Shown here: positions 56,885-64,000 of the stretch, piece after piece
Layout of the letters: every line of letters begins with the position of its first letter
How positions within the stretch are numbered: the stretch's first letter is position 1
NCBI RefSeq assembly: GCF_026210795.1
Contig: NC_089435.1
Coordinates: 2,294,001-2,358,000, forward strand
Origin: Rhizophagus irregularis
Lineage: Eukaryota > Glomeromycota > Glomeromycetes > Glomerales > Glomeraceae
DNA length: 64,000 nt
Reading direction: 5' to 3'
Position numbers and translations under genes: made by a program
Notes under the pieces: model-generated
Databases searched by the model: none
Told to the model about the DNA's origin: nothing
The model's input: the letters and a program-made list of their open reading frames with translations, nothing else

Positions 56885-59194
56885 TAACAAAAATTATGCG
56901 TATATCAAAATTATGAACAATAATAAAATTTTATTGATAAAATCATTATATAATATAATACTTTCTTCATACATATGATCATTTAAAATATTTAAAATAT
57001 CGCTCAATTCAAGCCCCCACCCTTGTTGGACAACTGTATCGAATAATTTATAAAAACTATAAATACCGTAAGAAAATTAATAGAAAATATAGAAAATTGA
57101 ATTTCGTGATTTGCACGGTTGATAATATTTATAAATAAATATTAATAGTAGTAAAAATTCGGAATTTTATAAATGTGAATTATTAATAGTTTTAATAGTA
57201 TTTTTTTTTTAAAAAAAAAAAATTAGAAGTTTGAACAAAATGATCGCCATGTTCATACACTTTGTGTAACAAATATAAATTAGGATGATAAAAAAATAGA
57301 TAAAACCGCGTTATTTTCATTATGAATCACATTAAAACAAGGGAAAAAAAGTAATCAACGTCATATAATCATTAATCAATGAACTTATTTTTATAATATA
57401 AAAAAACACTAATCCATAAATATCATGAACCTAAAAATAAAGTTATAAATTTAAATTCATTGAACATAAAGAATATATTTATAGACCTAAATAAATCGAC
57501 TCCTTTATTAACCAAAAATATTAAACCGTTTTCTCTTTTTGCCATATTACCAAATCTATTATAATCCTTCTATTTTTCTTTTTGTCTTAATATCACGTCC
57601 ATTTTTAATTCAAAAAGAACCCTTTTAACTATTGTAGTTTGAACCCTACCCTAAAATCGCATTCCCTAAAAAACCTTTCACAAAATTTTTGTAACATATA
57701 ACAAGTAAAAATAAAATAAAATTCTTATTATAATGTTCTTTTTAAAAAAAAGGAGGTTTTTTTTCATATTTTAAGTTTTAAGAATTATAAAATGTTACAG
57801 TATGTCAATTATGTCGAATATGCCAGTATGTCATAACTTCATAATCATGATTGTTAAACACAGTCTCAACAAATTTATCGTCTAATCTAACTTAGGAAAT
57901 CGCGATTTTCATTGTCCGTGTGTGTTCGTTTAAAACACAAAGAAATTTTGATTTACCATTGTTCATATTGACAACATTCATGTGTTATATGTTTCAGAAT
58001 AATTATAAATCTTTTTTAAAATAATATGATAAATTTTAGTTTACAATTATTTTTTTTTTTATAGATTATAAAGTAAAATGTACAACGTTGATTGAAACAT
58101 ATGATAGGTACGGTTAATCTTGCGCGAGATGAAATAATGATAACATTGATATATTATTATTAATATTATTTAGTGCATTGTGCATCATGAGATTTTTTGT
58201 TTTTTTAAAAAAAAGATTTATAAGATTACGATAGCATATCATATGGTTTGGTTCCCTTGAAATTATGATGAGAAAAAAAACGATAATCTTTTTTAAGATG
58301 ATCGCGAGAAATAAATATTTATTTATTTTATATTATTTTTTAAAGAATTAGGCGAATATATATAAGTACTTTAAACTTAAAGCGCGAGAATAAAGAAAAA
58401 AAAATTTTTTTATAATTTTAGACTCGTTACACTTTGAAAAAAAAAAGAGAAAAAATTCAAGCTGCGGTTTGATTTGAGATCGACATTAGAAACTAAAACC
58501 TACTAAACCTAATTAGTTATTAGTACTACGTAAATCAATAAATAACTCCGATAACTTATTATTTTGATGAAAATGTTTTTAAACTAGGATCAAAAGTTAT
58601 TTTCAACCTTGTTTTAATATAAAGATTTACTTATAACATAAATTGTAATTTTATACATTCAAATTTAACTTTTATTATGTGTTTTGAAACTATTGAAGTT
58701 GAGGTATAGTACTTCATTTCAAATTATTAATACAATTTCTTAGTATCATTTGGATTTTGTAAGCTTTTGGTTAAAAATAAATTTATTTATCTTTTTATGC
58801 ATAATTTTTATAAAAAAAAAATCGAGAAAATAAATAGCATAATCGAAAAATAAATGAAACGTAATAATAAAAAAATAAATAAATAAATAAAATGAGATGA
58901 AATGAAAATAAATGAATGAATAAAACAAATAAACTTTATACAAGAAAATTGAATTAGACTTTCATTGCAAAGCTAAATTTCTTATATTACCCTCAGTTTA
59001 TAAAATAATATTGATAAGGACCGTTAGTTATGTTAAAAAGTTTATAGTAATGTTAGATTTATGCTAATTTAATAACTTAAAATTAAATATTTTGGCTTAA
59101 TTGTATAAAAAATAAAAAATGAGTTATAATTCGAACCTTAAGGTAAAATAAATTTATTTTACTAGAAAAAATGTATTAATAGAGTCCTTAGCTC
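56885..59194. other. Non-coding interval
   Basis: AT-rich DNA with long A and T runs. The last ~450 bp is the conserved 3' flank of family A genes (in reverse, like 405-850). No supported gene. Confidence 0.5.
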
Positions 59195-59851
59195 TTAGGA
59201 AGAATTCTGGAATCCATCTTGCATACTGTAAGAAACAGTTCCGTTTACTAAATTTGAGGCCGTATTACTATAGGTGTCATTATTTGGATACACTTGGGAA
59301 GTAGATTGAGTAGTATCAAGAGATTGTTGTTGAATATCATTTTGCTGATAAACAGGATGCTGGAGTTGTTGTTGCTGAATCTGTTGTTGAATTAGAGATT
59401 GTAAATTATAATGATGCGGCAAAAGGTAACCAGGGATATGATTGATTCCATTATTCAAGAGTTGAACATTTTCTGATAGATTTAATTCAGAATAAGTAAC
59501 ACGATAGATACGAGTATCATTTGGTAAATGAAAATAAAACTCATATGTAGTATTATAAGGCGCAGGAGTTGTAGAATTAATATGCAAGGTATTTAAATCA
59601 GAAATTCCAACATTATTAGTAATTAAAGTATGTTGAATATTTTCATTTTTATTATTAAAAATTTGTTGAGGAGCGGAGCTATTTCCAGTTTGATCATCCA
59701 TTGATAAATTATAATAATCTTGTGTATTTTGATTAATTGAATTAATGCTGTTCAGAATCCAGATGATAATAAGTAAAAAATGAATAATAATTAATATAGG
59801 GTTGTAAAATTGTAAATTTTCTAAAGTAAAACTCGATAGGTCGTATTCCAA
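59195..59851 (-). CDS. Family A protein with lost family start codon and possible new N-terminus
   Basis: At the family start position the sequence reads ATTAATTCAATTAATC, so ATG has become ATT (59746-59744 on the minus strand). The frame stays open upstream to an ATG at 59851. This would add 36 residues that include a hydrophobic stretch (FYNPILIIIHFLLIIIWIL), absent from the other members. The remaining 182 codons look intact: QNTQDYYNLSMDDQTGNSS, the core YEFYFHLPNDTRIYRVTYSE, LIQQQIQQQQLQH and the end QDGFQNSS. It is either a dead gene, one that starts at an internal Met (about residue 52), or one whose former 5'UTR has become a membrane or signal anchor. Upstream flanks match the other family A genes only in part. 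Confidence 0.5.
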   Translation of the reverse strand: MEYDLSSFTLENLQFYNPILIIIHFLLIIIWILNSINSINQNTQDYYNLSMDDQTGNSSAPQQIFNNKNENIQHTLITNNVGISDLNTLHINSTTPAPYNTTYEFYFHLPNDTRIYRVTYSELNLSENVQLLNNGINHIPGYLLPHHYNLQSLIQQQIQQQQLQHPVYQQNDIQQQSLDTTQSTSQVYPNNDTYSNTASNLVNGTVSYSMQDGFQNSS

Positions 59852-61093
59852 TTCACAGGGAACATTATTTAGTGTAAATTTTGCATTAAATTTAGAAAGC
59901 TTGCCGGATTGCTTCTTTTAATTATTTACTTAGTATAACGCAATAATTTGTTTCTTTACAATTATAACAGAGTTTTGGGATTTCTCCTAATCTTTTGTTA
60001 TTATTTTTTATTTTTTGAATGTATGGATGCGTTCTATTATATGTAAAATTTTTCAGTAAATTCCTATCATTTTATAGGAAAAATAATACTATAAAATAAA
60101 CGCGTTTTATATTGTGCAATGTTTTTTTTTTGGTTCCATTGAAATGTCAGGCGATTTGATGTACTCATTATAAAATTTGATATAATTTAAACAGATATAT
60201 TGATTTCATATATATATAAATATGTATATACAGTTAAAAAAAATGTTTTATTTAAAATCTAATATCTTATTAAGCGCATAAATATTATTTACAATTTTTT
60301 TTTTTTAATTTAATTCTTACTCGATAGGTTTTTATTGAACGTCACATGTTTAATCCAAATAAGTAATAATATGTGCAACTACCAGATTACATATTATACA
60401 TTTTACTTAACGGCCAAAAAAGGGTTATTATGATTACTAATTTATAAAATTCAAATTTTATAACTCACTTGGTTCTAAGTATTTATGTATTTATAAATTT
60501 AATTTAATAAAGTCTTTATCGTTTATCTCGTAAAAAAAAAATCCAAGTAACTGAAAAAGTTTCATTATGTTTTATCCATGGAAATGTTATAGCTACCGTA
60601 CGTCATGATGGTAAATAGATTTTAATATAACAATGTTCTTTTACTATTATTATAATTAATTGTCCTACGATAAACAATTCATTTATTGTTAAAAAGAAAA
60701 TTATCATTATTTCCATTCTAAGTACCTAAGTTGGATGTTGTATTTTTATATTATTATAATATACGATTAAAAGAAACTGAGACAAAGACAAACATGAAGG
60801 CGTCTCGGAGTCATTATTCATTATTCAGATTATTTTATACTTCACTTGTTTGTAATAAAAGAAAATCGTTATGCTGTACATATCATATGGGCGGATTTGT
60901 TTCAGCTATATTTTCATTTTTGTGTAATATAAATTGACTAGTTACACTAATTACACGGAGACCTCACAATCCTCACATCAAGTGATATGCAAATCAATTT
61001 CACGTCAAAATAAAAATACAGTAATTTCGTTTAAGGGTAACGACCAATTTATCTACAGGGTGTTTATTATACAAGTAGTAATTTCAGTATTTA
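59852..61093. other. Non-coding interval
   Basis: Partly related to 18700-19000 and 48180-48300 (upstream flank of family A). No supported gene. Short frames near 60731 and 60934 have no recognisable domain. Confidence 0.45.
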
Positions 61094-61320
61094 GGCCGGG
61101 CAAAAAAAAAATTTAGATTCTCGTGACCCGGCCGGGTCAGTTTTTCGAAAAATGGGAATTTTTTTAAATTTTTATCACGTGATTTTAAGTTATTGGCCAA
61201 TGTGGCGTAAAAAAATTTTACATATAAAAAAATTTTACAAATATAAAAAAAAATGCCGGCCGGCCGGGTCATTTTTAAAATTTTATGTCACGAGAATCTA
61301 AAATTTTTTTTTGCCCGGCC
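61094..61320. mobile_element. Harbinger/Tourist-like MITE (227 bp)
   Basis: The ends GGCCGGGCAAAAAAAA continue through TAGATTCTCGTGAC, inverted on the right, and are flanked by TTA (61091-61093, 61321-61323). Inside are GACCCGGCCGGGTC and ATCACGTGAT. Confidence 0.85.
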
Positions 61321-61375
61321 TTAGCTTTGGTCATTTTTTCATTGGTTATTATTATTATTTTTTATTATTTAATTA

Positions 61376-61511
61376 CCGTATTTTGCGGTAAGTAAGCACC
61401 CCCCGAAAGTAAGCACCCCTGGCCAGAATTATGGCGATTTTGGCCAAAATTATGAGGATCTTGGCCGGCATCAAGTGCAAAAATGGGGTGCTTATATACC
61501 GCAAAATACGG
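61376..61511. mobile_element. GTGCTTA-type TIR element (136 bp), complete
   Basis: The perfect ends CCGTATTTTGCGGTA lie between TA dinucleotides (61374-61375, 61512-61513) and are followed by AAGCACCCC on each side. The interior repeats GGCCAGAATTATGG-like motifs. Relatives are at 12773-12943 and 14248-14366. Confidence 0.8.
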
Positions 61512-61565
61512 TATTTTTTTTAATAATTTCTTAATTTATATTCTGCTCAAGATCAAGCCAGGTTT

Positions 61566-61702
61566 TACTGCTCCATATGTACAGTAAAAAGTGTGCTAAA
61601 AAAGGGTTTAAAAGTCATTCTGGCTTGCAGAGGCATGAAACGCAAAATATAATACACTTCCGCCATACTTTCAGATTCAGAACCACAACACCTTAAAAAA
61701 GC
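61566..61702 (+). pseudogene. C2H2 zinc-finger gene fragment
   Basis: Two frames together give a finger: YCSICTVK supplies the cysteines and, after a frameshift, FKSHSGLQRHETQ supplies the histidines. LPPYFQIQNHNTLKK follows in a third frame. It is fused at once to a family A fragment, with no stop or start between. It is clearly dead. Confidence 0.55.
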
Positions 61703-62016
61703 TCTTGCGCCTCATAATACTACACCAAACGATACTCGCAATTATAGTGTTACTTATTCCGAATTAAATCCATCAGAAAATATTCGCATTCTTGATTATC
61801 AGTTGCCGCATCATTATAATTTAATTCAACAACAGATTCAGCAACAACAAGTCCGGCATCCTGTTTATCAACAAAATGATATTTAACAATTATTCGATAC
61901 TACTCAGATCTACTTACCAAATATACTCAAATAATGTCACCTATCATACAGTTTCAATCTCAATAAACGGAATTGTCCCTTATGATATGGGAAATACAGG
62001 ATTCTATTCTCCTTAA
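61703..62016 (+). pseudogene. Family A fragment fused to the zinc-finger remnant
   Basis: It begins APHNTT, lacks the FEFYFPL codons, and continues PNDTRNYSVTYSELNPSENI. The loop before DYQLPHHYN is deleted. The Gln tract (IQQQIQQQQVRH, YQQND) runs into a TAA at about 61883. The family end (DMGNTGF..SP) is still visible. Confidence 0.7.
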
Positions 62017-62250
62017 GGACTAAGAGACTAATTAATATTAAATCTAATTTTTTTTGGTAAAATAAAATGAAGTAATTTTTTTTTTACTTATTTATTTTAC
62101 TTTTTAAAATTCGACAATAGAAGTTCCCATTATGAATGATAACTAATTTTTAATTTTTTTTTTTTTACGTAATCGTTGATTTGTTAAATTATTTGCACTT
62201 TTCAAAATTGTGCTACCCCCTATAGATCATATAATAAAAAAATTATTAGA

Positions 62251-62306
62251 TTACAGGACGATTACCGTGACAAATCGGACAATGCTGTCCTGTAATCGTC
62301 CTGTAA
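62251..62306. repeat. Hairpin with doubled CCTGTAATCGT
   Basis: TTACAGGACGATTAC pairs with GTAATCGTCCTGTAA. The right arm is part of two and a half direct copies of CCTGTAATCGT. Confidence 0.6.
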
Positions 62307-62405
62307 TCGTCCTGCAATCATAATCACTCAATAATCACAACGTACACAGAATTCTGAAAACTGCGATAAATTAATAATTCGACCCGAATTATATCACTTT
62401 CGGGG

Positions 62406-62758
62406 TAGGGATTGGAATCGACTATCGAATCTTTGTAGATTCGATTTTTTGTTCCTTAAAAGATAATCCATTTTAAGCTTTAATAATTATTCCATGATCA
62501 GTAAATATATAAATTCTGAATTAAAATTGTAAAATCTATTAAGAAATTATATATCGTTACTAACACCCATCGTTGCCGATCATTTGCCGATCATTTGCCG
62601 ATCATTTTGTCATTTTTGAATTTTTATCGATCAATTTTCTTTTTTGAAAATATTTTAAATCATGCATTTAATCTTTGAATGCAATGTTGAATTAATTAAT
62701 TTCAATTTTCTCTTCAAATGAGATTCGATTTTGATTCGATTATCGATTCTAATCCCTA
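62406..62758. mobile_element. hAT-type MITE, second family (353 bp)
   Basis: The ends TAGGGATTGGAATCGA and, inverted, TAGGGATTAGAATCGATAA are flanked by the perfect 8-bp duplication TTTCGGGG (62398-62405, 62759-62766). Interior ATTCGATT motifs repeat. No coding capacity. Confidence 0.88.
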
Positions 62759-62766
62759 TTTCGGGG

Positions 62767-64000
62767 TCCTATAACAACCTAGTGATATATTCTTTAAGTT
62801 TTATAAGATGTATTTCTCAATTTATTTATGCAATAGAATTTGGGAGACATGATATCACACAAAAAAGAAATGATTGCCCAGGCTTAAAAACCGACTAATT
62901 ATAATTTTATGATTAAGGTTATAAATACTGTGTTTAATCCTGAAAAAAACATGGAATATAAACACTAACATAGGAATTTGATGCTTGTATAACGATAATA
63001 ATAATAATTATATTAATCCCTACACAGTTTAACGTGAAAATTTAGATAATTATAGTTGCCGTAGCACCAGGATAAAGATTTTCTATCTTTTTTTTTTCAC
63101 AATTTCAAAATTCTTTTAAATTTTGGCTGTGGATGTCACGGGCAATGCAGGAACGTCACAGTCGTCACACCTACTTTACGATCGATTGCATAGTAAAAAC
63201 GTAGAATTCCAAAATTTTATGATATATCACTTTTTTTTTAAAAAGAAAAAAAAATATCAACCCCCAAAAAAAATAAATAAATAATTTATCTGAATTTAGT
63301 CTTATTGCCCATTTTTCTTTGATAAGTTGCTTAATTTAGATTGGTCTTTTTTTTCTTTATTTTTTTATCAAAACAGATGACCAATTTTGAATCGTCAACA
63401 TGCATCGGAGTTTCCAGTAATGCAGCTTTTTTAAAAAAACTTTATTAATTTAATGTCATTTGGAACCTTCTGGAATCAAGTAAAATGAATTATCAATAAA
63501 ATTATGAAAGTTTCTTTGAAGTCTTTTGTGTCGAGTAATTCATTGTAAAATTTTATAAAAATCATACGATACATTATACATTTATTTATTTACTTGTTTC
63601 ACTTTCACATATGTTTACGCCATTTGAAATTATTTATTTAATTGTTATATATATTGATTTAAAAATTTAAAATAAACAACTTATTTTTATAATAAAGAAA
63701 CAAAAATAGTTATTTTTAATCCATTCCTTTTACAAATTAACGCCTTTGATAATCCTATTGTTCTTTGCATTCTTTGTGTAATTCCTTTTAAAGGTCTGGA
63801 ACAAATCTATAGAACGTCTTTACCATTCTTCGTTTTGAAACAAAAAAGGAAATCTGACGTTATCTGACTTTGGCCAAAGTTATGAAAATTATGCAAATTT
63901 ACTCTATGGGTGATTGATCATCTTAAACTCTTTATACAGTACATTAGCCATTCGCATTTACAGATCAAATTTCTATAATCAGAATCATATGAACACATTT
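62767..64000. other. Non-coding interval to window end
   Basis: AT-rich DNA. No gene, RNA or defined repeat was recognised. Confidence 0.45.

Overview
The window looks like nuclear DNA of a fungus, most probably an arbuscular mycorrhizal Glomeromycotina of the Rhizophagus type. The DNA is very AT-rich, introns are short (about 60-85 nt, GTA...TAG), and low-complexity and transposon-derived DNA dominates. The protein remnants belong to families expanded in that lineage: BTB-BACK-TLDc proteins, Kelch proteins with a signal peptide and one membrane segment, and hAT transposases. The organism is an inference from these features. No rRNA, tRNA or CRISPR array was seen.

Few real genes stand out. 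Family A is an orphan Asn/Gln-rich family with nine copies: probably intact at 6693-7235, 13170-13724 and 46747-47214; start-altered at 59195-59851; broken or partial at 115-404, 17414-17939, 42144-42439, 49587-49745 and 61703-62016. Family B is a secreted eight-cysteine family with four intact copies (21480-22109, 28285-28902, 37326-37943, 39920-40537); the last two sit in a direct tandem duplication of about 2.59 kb. The other genes are a six-exon Kelch gene (52432-54739) broken by an 8-bp tandem duplication, and a three-exon hAT transposase (31787-34141) with one extra base in an A run.

Layout. 1-13 kb: a family A fragment, a BTB-BACK-TLDc gene torn apart by three insertions, one family A gene and several MITEs. 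13-19 kb: two convergent family A genes whose surroundings recur at 42-49 kb. 19.6-41.8 kb: family B units mixed with transposons. Here a ~0.9-kb sequence at 19.6-20.6 kb has a paralogue at 30-36 kb swollen by a 1-kb insertion, a full hAT element, a solo LTR and two MITEs nested in that LTR. 42-49 kb: the second family A pair. 49-56 kb: family A debris and the Kelch gene. 56-64 kb: a hairpin MITE, the start-altered family A gene, more MITEs and a zinc-finger/family A fused remnant.

The genes do not form a pathway. The common theme is fast-turnover sequence: families growing by segmental duplication, with transposons marking the order of events through target-site duplications and paralogous empty sites. 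Large intervals show no coding signal; they are listed as such.
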